Shown: positions 1 to 4,907 of the stretch, piece after piece
How positions within the stretch are numbered: the first letter of the stretch is position 1
How the letters are laid out: each line of letters begins with the position of its first letter
Assembly (NCBI GenBank): GCA_007134115.1
Contig: SLLK01000161.1
Location: 1-5,479, forward strand
Source of the DNA: Gammaproteobacteria bacterium
GTDB lineage: Bacteria > Pseudomonadota > Gammaproteobacteria > UBA5335 > SLRW01
DNA: 5,479 nt
Direction of reading: 5' to 3'
Position numbers and translations under genes: made by a program
Notes under the pieces: generated by a model
What the model saw: the letters and a program-made list of their open reading frames with translations, nothing else
The model's database searches: none
Told to the model about the DNA's origin: nothing

Positions 1-233
1 AAGGCCGTGGCGCTGACGGCGATCACGATGCCGGTCAGCACCATGGCATGCGGTACCGGGTCGGGCGTGTCCGGCAGGCGCCGCGCGATGACGATCAGCG
101 ACATGAAGACGCCGTTGCCCAGCACGTTGATCGACAGCAACCGCCGCACGGGGTGTCGCCACAGGAGTGTGCCGTACAGGCCCAGTCCGATGAGTGCGGC
201 CGCAGCCACGGCCAGCGGTTCAAAGCCGCTCAT
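1..233 (-). CDS. mrpC: MrpC/MnhC subunit of Mrp-type cation/proton antiporter (NuoK-like), partial at 3' end
   Basis: The first 77 codons of a NuoK-family membrane subunit are present; the C-terminus lies beyond the left edge. Known role of the family: a small membrane subunit of the Mrp Na+/H+ antiporter, homologous to NuoK of complex I. Visible support: a hydrophobic helix at about residues 7-24, a second around 32-50 (INVLGNGVFMSLIVI), and the typical MrpC stretch DPVPHAMVLTGIVI at residues 58-71, which opens the third helix. The ATG (233-231) overlaps the TGA of the upstream fusion gene in an ATGA junction, and a full AGGAGG lies at 244-239, so this start is well supported. It is the fifth gene of the visible operon; mrpD would be expected next. 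MrpC and NuoK are related, but the flanking MrpB, F, G and E genes settle the assignment. Confidence 0.93.
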   Translation of the reverse strand, partial: MSGFEPLAVAAAALIGLGLYGTLLWRHPVRRLLSINVLGNGVFMSLIVIARRLPDTPDPVPHAMVLTGIVIAVSATA

Positions 234-1171
234 GGCTGCCTCCTGCGCACGCCTTCGGTGCCCGTGTAAATCAGGATCAGCGCCAGCGCGATGGAGATCG
301 CCACGCAGTATTCGATGAGCAGCATCAGCGGGTAGGTCAACGCTGACGGGTAAGCGAGGAAGGCATCGCCTTCGGGCATCACCAACAGCCCCACGGTAAT
401 GAACACCACCAGGCCCAGCGCCAGCAACAGCCGTACGACGCCACCCCGGTCCGGCGCGGGCTGCAGACGACCGCCCAGTGCCAGCAATACACCCGCGCCG
501 GCAATCACTGCGCCACCCTGGAAGGCGCCCCCGGGGGCGTGACTGCCGGCCCACAGCAGCCAGGCGCCGGCCACCATCAACAGCGGCGCAAACAGTTTGA
601 CCAGTGCGGGGGTCATTGGGGTGTGGGTGCTGGCGTCGGCCGCGGGCTGCGCCGGTAACAGCGGCGCCCGCGCCAGAATCACACCGAGCAGGGCCATCAA
701 AAGGACTACCAGTTCCAGCAGCGTATCCAGCGCGCGGAAGTTAAGCAGTACCGCGGTCACCGGCTGCGATGTGCCGGCATCGGCCAGGTTGGCCAGCGCC
801 AGTGCGCCGCCGGAATCCTCACCGCCGGGCAGTTGATGCAGGATCACGGCGATCATCAGGGCCACGCTGGCGGCGCCGGCGCGCAGGGCCCAACGGGCTG
901 TCGGCGACCATTGCACGGCGGCGTCGGCGGCTGTGCTGCGCGGACTGCCCAGGGCCCGCCAGGTGGCGATCAGCAGTACACCCAGAAGCCCGGCGCCAAT
1001 GGCCGCTTCGGCCAGCGCCACATCGGGCGCACCCAGGCGCGCCCATGACAGCGCCAGCGTGAAGCCCAGCACGATGAACAGGACAATGGCGCGGTACATG
1101 TCGGCCGCCGTGACGCAGTGCCAGGCAACCAGCACCAGGGTCACCAGCAGTAACAGATCAAACACAATCAC
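230..1171 (-). CDS. mrpB: MrpA C-terminal domain (MbhD/MbhE-like) fused to MrpB/MnhB, antiporter subunit
   Basis: This 313-residue polytopic membrane protein has three parts. Residues 1-75 are an MbhD/DUF4040-type segment with the hallmark PDVALAEAAIGAGL at 49-62. Residues about 95-168 resemble the MbhE-like tail of MrpA, with NFRALDTLLELVVLL at 144-158 (FR-x-LDT and Glu153). Residues about 186-313 are an MnhB domain with HAPGGAFQGGAV at 211-222 and several helices. In canonical Mrp operons the first two parts are the C-terminus of the roughly 800-1000 residue MrpA and MrpB is a separate protein of about 140 residues. The start is GTG (1171-1169), overlapping the mrpG TGA as GTGA, with a G-rich stretch just upstream. 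Role, by homology: membrane scaffold of the antiporter complex linking the pump subunits. An equivalent name would be MbhD-domain/MnhB fusion. The family assignment is firm; the exact ion carried cannot be read from the sequence. Confidence 0.9.
   Translation of the reverse strand: MIVFDLLLLVTLVLVAWHCVTAADMYRAIVLFIVLGFTLALSWARLGAPDVALAEAAIGAGLLGVLLIATWRALGSPRSTAADAAVQWSPTARWALRAGAASVALMIAVILHQLPGGEDSGGALALANLADAGTSQPVTAVLLNFRALDTLLELVVLLMALLGVILARAPLLPAQPAADASTHTPMTPALVKLFAPLLMVAGAWLLWAGSHAPGGAFQGGAVIAGAGVLLALGGRLQPAPDRGGVVRLLLALGLVVFITVGLLVMPEGDAFLAYPSALTYPLMLLIEYCVAISIALALILIYTGTEGVRRRQP
239..244 (-). promoter_or_regulatory. Ribosome binding site of mrpC
   Basis: The minus strand reads AGGAGG followed by five bases and the ATG at 233. 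It lies inside the last codons of the upstream fusion gene. It is the strongest Shine-Dalgarno sequence in the operon and fixes the mrpC start. Coupled re-initiation at the ATGA overlap probably adds to it. Confidence 0.8.
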
Positions 1172-1461
1172 TGTGGCCCGCCCCCGGTGTTGTCACGCAA
1201 GCTGTGGCGGGCAATCAGGTGGCACGCGACGGTGGCGGCGGTCATCGCCAGCACCCAGATCAGCATGATCAGCGCGGCAGTACTCGCGGTGCCGGAAAGA
1301 ATGGCGGTGCCCGCGGCGATCAGGCCGAGGCCCGCATTGTCCGCCTTGGTCACGGCGTGCAGGCGGCAATACAGGTCCGGAAAACGGATCAGGCCGACGG
1401 TGCCGGCGAGGAAGAAGAACAGCCCGCCCAGGATGAGCACAATGGCCAGCGCGCCGGGCAT
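1168..1461 (-). CDS. mrpG: MrpG/MnhG subunit of Mrp-type antiporter
   Basis: This 97-residue protein is of normal length for MnhG/PhaG. It shows a first helix at about residues 5-24, then the family signature RFPDLYCRLHAVTKADN at 26-42, followed by two further helices (about 43-56 and 60-84) and a short polar tail. It is known as a small, essential membrane subunit of the Mrp complex with no defined catalytic role. The ATG at 1461 shares its first base with the last base of the mrpF TAA stop (TAATG junction), and its own TGA overlaps the GTG of the next gene by four bases. The upstream Shine-Dalgarno match is poor, so translation probably depends on coupling to mrpF. Confidence 0.94.
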   Translation of the reverse strand: MPGALAIVLILGGLFFFLAGTVGLIRFPDLYCRLHAVTKADNAGLGLIAAGTAILSGTASTAALIMLIWVLAMTAATVACHLIARHSLRDNTGGGPQ

Positions 1462-1727
1462 TATCGACGACCCCGCGGTGCCGGCGCGCTGCGCACAAAG
1501 GCAATGGCCACCACCCCGGCGAGCAGTACAAACAGCAGCGCGATGGCGAGCAGTATCGGCTGGTCCAGTGCTGCCGACAGCAATAACAGGATGCCTATCG
1601 TGGTGGTGCCCAGCAGCTGCACGCTGAGCATGCGGTCGGCTTCGCCGGGGCCTTCATGAATGCGCCACAGGCTGGCGACGAACAGCGCCAGCAGGACGCA
1701 GGCCGCGACGATCAGGAAGGCGCTCAT
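1461..1727 (-). CDS. mrpF: MrpF/MnhF subunit of Mrp-type antiporter
   Basis: This 88-residue protein has three predicted membrane helices (about residues 3-21, 36-53 and 58-78) and an Arg-rich C-terminus. The MnhF signature appears as GPGEADRMLSVQLLG at 26-40, matching the family pattern GPT-x-x-DR. The start of the third helix reads PILLAIALLF. The Asp usual in family members at the third-helix position (LDxAL/LDIxL pattern) appears as Ala61, codon GCC. The ATG (1727-1725) overlaps the mrpE TGA as ATGA, with GGGAG about eight bases upstream. It is followed by mrpG with a one-base overlap. The family call is secure; whether the Asp-to-Ala change alters function is unknown. Confidence 0.92.
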   Translation of the reverse strand: MSAFLIVAACVLLALFVASLWRIHEGPGEADRMLSVQLLGTTTIGILLLLSAALDQPILLAIALLFVLLAGVVAIAFVRSAPAPRGRR

Positions 1728-2221
1728 CGGCCCACTCCCGGCTCGTTGAAAACCGCTGCAATCTGTCGCTCCATGAGGTGCAGGTCGTCCTCAAGTCCGT
1801 CGAGGATGCCGTGAACCCGCACCACATCGCCCTTCAGGTCGGCGCCCAGCGTGCCGGGCATCAGGCTGATGGCGCCCAGGAACAGGGCCCGCGCGGCCGG
1901 CTGCGTCAGGTGCAGGTGGTATTCCAGCCAGTGTGGTTGCAGCGGCAGATCACGGTGCAGCGCACGCCAGGCAACGTCGATGGCACCGAAGAATGAGCGC
2001 CAGACAAAGGCGAGCACAAAGCCGGGGATGGCGAGCGGACGGGGGAAAGGCCACGGGCTGCCGGCAAAACGGGCCATTACGGCGGCGGCCAGCAGAGCCA
2101 CCAGCGCACCGTGGGTGGCGCCTTCGCCACCGCTGAATAACAGCCACGCGCCCCACAGCAGTGCCGCCGCCGGCAGCATTCGTAACATCCGCGATAAAGA
2201 GTAGCTGATAGTCTGTTTCAT
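1724..2221 (-). CDS. mrpE: MrpE/MnhE subunit of Mrp-type antiporter
   Basis: With the start chosen here the protein has 165 residues, normal for MrpE. Helices are visible at about residues 16-29, 35-52 and 63-79, followed by a soluble C-terminal half with the family hallmark PGTLGAD at 122-128 and the segment KGDVVRVHGILD at 130-141. The reading frame is open up to an ATG at 2323, with another at 2251. The longer N-terminus is Arg/Pro-rich and unlike MrpE, and a candidate promoter -10 element overlaps the 2251 ATG, so the ATG at 2221 is preferred, although it has no good Shine-Dalgarno sequence. The ATG at 2251 does have GGTGA upstream and remains the main alternative. It is the first gene of the visible antiporter operon. 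MrpE is known to help assembly and activity of the complex. Confidence 0.9.
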   Translation of the reverse strand: MKQTISYSLSRMLRMLPAAALLWGAWLLFSGGEGATHGALVALLAAAVMARFAGSPWPFPRPLAIPGFVLAFVWRSFFGAIDVAWRALHRDLPLQPHWLEYHLHLTQPAARALFLGAISLMPGTLGADLKGDVVRVHGILDGLEDDLHLMERQIAAVFNEPGVGR

Positions 2222-2249
2222 TTTTCGGTGACGCGTTGCGGGCGCGGGC

Positions 2250-2278
2250 ATGTTCACCAACGCAACCGGCGACGTCAA
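2250..2278 (-). promoter_or_regulatory. Candidate sigma70 promoter of the mrpEFGBC operon
   Basis: The minus strand shows TTGACG (2278-2273), a spacer of 17 bases, and GAACAT (2255-2250). The -35 matches the consensus at five of six positions. The -10 matches at three, including the two most conserved bases (second A and last T). Predicted transcription would start near 2243, giving a leader of about 22 bases before the mrpE ATG at 2221. This is pattern matching by eye and is unproven. Confidence 0.4.
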
Positions 2279-2386
2279 GTCTGCGCGCGGTCGGCTCGAC
2301 GGGGCCGGGCGCTTGTAGGGCATGGTGTTTTCGTGGAAAAGTGCGAAAGGGCCGTGTCGCCGGCTACAGACGCGGTGGCTTAACTG

Positions 2387-2393
2387 TAAGGTG
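2387..2393 (+). promoter_or_regulatory. Ribosome binding site deciding the crotonase start
   Basis: TAAGGTG lies with its AAGG core eight bases before the ATG at 2400. It picks this ATG over the in-frame ATG at 2322, which has no comparable signal and would add 26 residues unrelated to the family. Confidence 0.65.
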
Positions 2394-2399
2394 CAGACA

Positions 2400-3224
2400 A
2401 TGAAGTACAGCGATCTGGAGTGCCTTGAAGTCAGTCTGGATGATGGCGTGGCTACGGTGGCGATTGATCACCCGCCGCTCAATCTGTTTGACCTGCCGCT
2501 GATTCGCGACATGGATGCGTTGGCGCGCAAGCTGGAGGCAGACCGCGACGTGCGGGTGGCCGTGATCAAAAGCGCCAATCCCGATTTTTTCATTGCTCAC
2601 GCCGACGTGGAGATGATCTCTCAGCAGCAGCCTTCCAGCCGGGTGCAGGTAGAGACCCCCAACGGGTTTCAGCAGATGACTGAGCGCTTCCGGCGCCTGC
2701 CGCAGGTCACCATTGGCCAGATCGAGGGTCGTGCCCGGGGTGGCGGCAGCGAATTCCTGCTCGCCCTGGATATGCGTTTTGCGGCCATCGGTTCGGCCCT
2801 GTTATCCCAGCCCGAGGTGGCGCTGGGCATTATTCCCGGCGGCGGTGGCACCCAGCGTTTGCCGCGGGTGCTGGGTCGGGCGCGGGCCCTGGAGATCGTG
2901 CTGGGTTGCGAGGATTTTGATGCTGAGCTGGCCGAGCGCTATGGCTACATCAATCGCGCCCTGCCGGCCAAAGACATCGAGCGCTTCGTGCAGCGCCTGG
3001 CGCGACGCATTGCCGGCTTTCCGCCCGCGGCAGTGGCGCGTGCCAAGGCGGCCGTGGACGCTGTAGACGTGCAGTTGAGCGACGGTCTGGCGACCGAGAA
3101 TCACCACTTCGAGCGCACTCTGGCCGACCCGGAAACGCGCAAGCGTATGGCCCGTTTTCTTGCCAATGGCGGACAGACGCCGGCCGGCGAAAAGGATCTG
3201 GACAAGGTGTTGGGCAAGCTTTAG
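2400..3224 (+). CDS. Enoyl-CoA hydratase/isomerase (crotonase) family protein
   Basis: This 274-residue protein spans the whole crotonase fold (family members are typically 255-290). Visible landmarks are the N-terminal strand region VATVAIDHPPLNLF at 17-30, the first oxyanion-hole region FFIAHADVEM at 63-72, the second hole and first catalytic acid GGGSE at 114-118 (Glu118, equivalent to rat crotonase Glu144), and QPEVALGIIPGGGGTQRL at 137-154 (Glu139, equivalent to Glu164). Both acids used by hydratases are therefore present. The family acts on acyl-CoA thioesters in the cytoplasm: hydration of enoyl-CoA, isomerisation, or related reactions. The usual AGAD motif reads AHAD here, so the substrate need not be a standard fatty acyl-CoA. 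The gene stands alone, divergent from the antiporter operon, with no acyl-CoA dehydrogenase or thiolase beside it, so the pathway cannot be inferred. Confidence 0.88.
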   Translation: MKYSDLECLEVSLDDGVATVAIDHPPLNLFDLPLIRDMDALARKLEADRDVRVAVIKSANPDFFIAHADVEMISQQQPSSRVQVETPNGFQQMTERFRRLPQVTIGQIEGRARGGGSEFLLALDMRFAAIGSALLSQPEVALGIIPGGGGTQRLPRVLGRARALEIVLGCEDFDAELAERYGYINRALPAKDIERFVQRLARRIAGFPPAAVARAKAAVDAVDVQLSDGLATENHHFERTLADPETRKRMARFLANGGQTPAGEKDLDKVLGKL

Positions 3225-3234
3225 CCGCAGCGCC

Positions 3235-3268
3235 CGCTGAGACGTGACGAATCGGTCAGCGTTTCCTT
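3235..3268 (+). terminator. Weak terminator-like hairpin after the crotonase gene
   Basis: CGCTGA (3235-3240) can pair with TCAGCG (3256-3261), leaving a 15-base loop, and is followed by TTTCCTT. The stem is short and the T tract interrupted, so it may be weak or accidental. Its position, 10 bases after the crotonase stop and before a candidate rsmG promoter, fits separate transcription of the two genes. Confidence 0.28.
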
Positions 3269-3296
3269 AACCCGGCGCTTTCCTGGCCGCAGCCTG

Positions 3297-3305
3297 TGGC
3301 ACAAT
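3297..3305 (+). promoter_or_regulatory. Candidate extended -10 promoter of rsmG
   Basis: TGG-CACAAT fits the extended -10 pattern TGn followed by a hexamer matching TATAAT at four of six positions (A2, A4, A5, T6). No good -35 is seen, which is acceptable for extended -10 promoters. Predicted +1 is about 3312, one base before the rsmG ATG at 3313. Confidence 0.4.
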
Positions 3306-3312
3306 GCCGTGC

Positions 3313-3957
3313 ATGCATACGGGCGGCGCCACGACGGATACGGAACTCGAGCGGGGACTGCGAGCGCTGGGCGTGGATGTTGCCCTGGCGGCCCCGCTGC
3401 TCGCCTACCTTGATGAACTGCTGCGCTGGAACCGCGCGTTCAACCTGACTGCGGTGCGTGATCCGGCCGCCGCGGTGCCCCGGCATCTGCTGGACAGTCT
3501 GTCGCTGCTGCCGTTGCTGGGCCCCGGCGATCTGCTTGATGTGGGCACCGGCGCGGGCTTGCCGGGCGTACCGCTGGCGCTGGCGGAGCCGCAACGCCGC
3601 TGTGTACTGCTGGACAGCGGCGGCAAGAAAATCCGTTTTGTACGTCATGTGGCGCTGCTGCTGGGCCTGGACAATGTCACGCCGGTGCAGGCGCGGGCGG
3701 AGGACTACCGCGAGGCGGGAAGCTTTGGTAACGTCGTGAGCCGGGCCTTCGCCGATGTGGGCCGTTTTGTCGCCCTCGCCGGGCATCTGTGCGCCCCCGA
3801 CGGCCGCCTGCTTGCCATGAAGGGCACTGATCCGACGCATGAACTGGACGCCCTGCCGGCGGGTTTTGCCGTCTCGGAGGTGCATCGGGTGGTGGTGCCG
3901 GGCCTGTCGGCACAAAGGCATGTGGTCGAACTGCGCCGCACGGCGTCGGCGATGTAG
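3313..3957 (+). CDS. rsmG: 16S rRNA (guanine527-N7)-methyltransferase RsmG (GidB)
   Basis: This 214-residue protein is close to E. coli RsmG (207). RsmG uses S-adenosylmethionine to make m7G527 in the 530 loop of 16S rRNA; loss of it gives low-level streptomycin resistance in known cases. Landmarks: LLRWNRAFNLTAVRD at 36-50 with RHLLDS at 57-62; the SAM-binding loop LLDVGTGAGLPGVPLAL at 74-90; the acidic end of the next strand followed by a basic turn, LLDSGGKKIRFV at 99-110; SRAF at 143-146; and AMKG at 168-171. An in-frame ATG three codons earlier (3304) is possible, but neither start has a Shine-Dalgarno sequence, and 3304 would lie within the candidate -10 element, so 3313 is preferred as a probable leaderless start. 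parA follows after 121 bases. mnmG, the common upstream partner, is not here. Confidence 0.95.
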   Translation: MHTGGATTDTELERGLRALGVDVALAAPLLAYLDELLRWNRAFNLTAVRDPAAAVPRHLLDSLSLLPLLGPGDLLDVGTGAGLPGVPLALAEPQRRCVLLDSGGKKIRFVRHVALLLGLDNVTPVQARAEDYREAGSFGNVVSRAFADVGRFVALAGHLCAPDGRLLAMKGTDPTHELDALPAGFAVSEVHRVVVPGLSAQRHVVELRRTASAM

Positions 3958-3997
3958 GGGTGCGTCGGCGCGCGTTCGCGCAATGCCGCTGTCGACG

Positions 3998-4006
3998 TGC
4001 CACAAT
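3998..4006 (+). promoter_or_regulatory. Candidate extended -10 promoter of parAB
   Basis: TGC-CACAAT has the same TGnCACAAT form as the element before rsmG. Predicted +1 is near 4013, giving a leader of about 66 bases. No convincing -35 was found. Confidence 0.35.
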
Positions 4007-4007
4007 C

Positions 4008-4018
4008 ACCGTCACGGT
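4008..4018. repeat. Perfect 11-base inverted repeat at the predicted parAB transcription start
   Basis: ACCGT-C-ACGGT has five-base arms and a one-base centre. The arms ACCG/CGGT recur at 4047-4050 and 4056-4059 with five bases between them. It is a possible operator because it overlaps the predicted +1, but such short repeats also arise by chance in GC-rich DNA. Confidence 0.4.
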
Positions 4019-4078
4019 CGCTGAATAGGGCAGGGGCGGGTCGTACACCGAATAACGGTCACGGATCAGGACCAGAAT

Positions 4079-4897
4079 ATGGCAACGAAGTGCAAGATCA
4101 TCACCGTCGCGAACCAGAAGGGCGGGGTCGGCAAGACCACTACCAGCGTGAACCTGGCGGCTTCGCTGTCGGCCACCCGCACGCGGGTGTTGCTGGTGGA
4201 CATGGATCCGCAGGGCAACGCGACCATGGGCAGCGGTATAGACAAGCACCAGGTGCAGTTCAGCGGCTGCGAGGTCTTGCTGGGCGAAAAGCGTATCCGC
4301 GAGGTGATGCTGCCCTCCGAGGAAGGCGGTTATATGGTCCTGCCCGGCAACGGCGACCTGACCGCGGCGGAAGTCTCGCTGATGGAAATGCCGGACCGGC
4401 AGCAGCGGCTGGCCAAGGCGCTGGAAGAGGTGCGCGATGATTTCGACTACATCATCGTCGACTGCCCGCCGGCCCTGAACATGCTCACGGTGAACGCGCT
4501 GGCAGCCGCCGATGGCCTGCTGATTCCCATGCAGTGCGAGTACTACGCGCTGGAAGGTCTGACGGCGCTGCTCAACACGGTGGAACGGGTCCGCTCCAAC
4601 GTGAACCCCCGCCTGGGCATAGAAGGTCTGCTGCGAACCATGTTTGATCCGCGCAACAAGCTGTCGGGCGAGGTGTCGGCACAGCTCACCGAGCACTTCG
4701 GCGACAAGGTGTACCGTACCGTGATCCCGCGCAACGTGCGCCTGGCCGAAGCGCCGAGTTATGGCTTGCCGGTGATGAAGTACGATCGCACCTCGCGCGG
4801 CGCGCTGGCGCACCTGGCGCTGGCCGGAGAAATCCTGCGCCGTGACGGACGGCCGACCGGTGACCTGCCGGCGCCACAACCGCAGCCCATGCAGTAG
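4079..4897 (+). CDS. parA: Chromosome partitioning ATPase ParA (Soj family)
   Basis: This 272-residue protein is a typical chromosomal ParA. It binds ATP, dimerises and coats the nucleoid; ParB bound near parS stimulates hydrolysis, which moves replicated origins apart. Landmarks: deviant Walker A KGGVGKTT at 14-21 with signature Lys14 and Lys19; Walker A' LLVDMDPQGNAT at 38-49 with Asp41; Walker B YIIVDCPP at 124-131 with Asp128; and the conserved C-terminal stretch IPRNVRLAEAPSYGLPV. There is no N-terminal helix-turn-helix, so it is the short chromosomal form rather than a P1-type plasmid ParA. The N-terminus begins just before the first strand, as in Soj, and AGGA lies seven bases upstream. 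parB starts 10 bases after the stop, so the two are an operon. Confidence 0.97.
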   Translation: MATKCKIITVANQKGGVGKTTTSVNLAASLSATRTRVLLVDMDPQGNATMGSGIDKHQVQFSGCEVLLGEKRIREVMLPSEEGGYMVLPGNGDLTAAEVSLMEMPDRQQRLAKALEEVRDDFDYIIVDCPPALNMLTVNALAAADGLLIPMQCEYYALEGLTALLNTVERVRSNVNPRLGIEGLLRTMFDPRNKLSGEVSAQLTEHFGDKVYRTVIPRNVRLAEAPSYGLPVMKYDRTSRGALAHLALAGEILRRDGRPTGDLPAPQPQPMQ

Positions 4898-4900
4898 GAG
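4896..4900 (+). promoter_or_regulatory. Ribosome binding site of parB, overlapping the parA stop
   Basis: AGGAG starts inside the parA TAG codon (4895-4897) and ends seven bases before the parB ATG. A terminating ribosome on parA would cover it, which suggests coupled translation of the pair. Confidence 0.75.
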
Positions 4901-4907
4901 TGCTGTA

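Larger units (their letters stand above)
2222..2399. other. Divergent intergenic region between mrpE and the crotonase gene
   Basis: These 178 bases separate two divergent genes. They hold the candidate mrp promoter, a small inverted repeat TTTTC-GTG-GAAAA at 2328-2340, and the Shine-Dalgarno sequence of the plus-strand gene. No convincing sigma70 promoter for the plus-strand gene was found. Both frames stay open across part of the region (ATG at 2323 on minus, 2322 on plus), but the encoded residues are Arg-rich and unlike either family. Confidence 0.6.
3958..4078. other. rsmG-parA intergenic region with candidate parAB promoter and inverted repeats
   Basis: The 121 bases hold, in order: a GC-only hairpin GCGCG-CGTT-CGCGC at 3968-3981 without a T tract, a TGC-CACAAT element at 3998-4006, the perfect inverted repeat ACCGT-C-ACGGT at 4008-4018, a related pair ACCG-AATAA-CGGT at 4047-4059, and the parA Shine-Dalgarno AGGA at 4068-4071, seven bases before the ATG. 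Transcription of parA could start here or continue from rsmG; no clear terminator separates the genes. Confidence 0.5.

Noticed and set aside
1204..1659. Plus-strand open frame of 151 codons opposite mrpG and mrpF
   Set aside because: It is antisense to two genes with clear family signatures and has a low-complexity translation.
2214..2229. Possible parS site beginning TGTTTCA
   Set aside because: Only the left half matches the consensus TGTTTCACGTGAAACA; the right half does not. A second look-alike around 4595-4610 (AACGTGAACCC) matches about 9 of 16 bases and lies inside parA codons.
2322..2399. N-terminal extension of the crotonase from ATG 2322
   Set aside because: The 26 extra residues are basic and unlike the family, and a good Shine-Dalgarno sequence precedes the ATG at 2400.
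3296..3312. Sigma54 promoter (TGGCAC followed by GC-rich -12) before rsmG
   Set aside because: The required GG-N10-GC spacing is not met; the next GC is two bases too far.
3968..3981. Rho-independent terminator after rsmG
   Set aside because: GCGCG-CGTT-CGCGC can form a hairpin, but it is followed by AATGCCGC with no T tract.
3256..4005. Minus-strand open frame of 249 codons opposite rsmG
   Set aside because: It overlaps rsmG fully, is rich in Arg, Gln and His, and has no membrane, signal or enzyme motifs.
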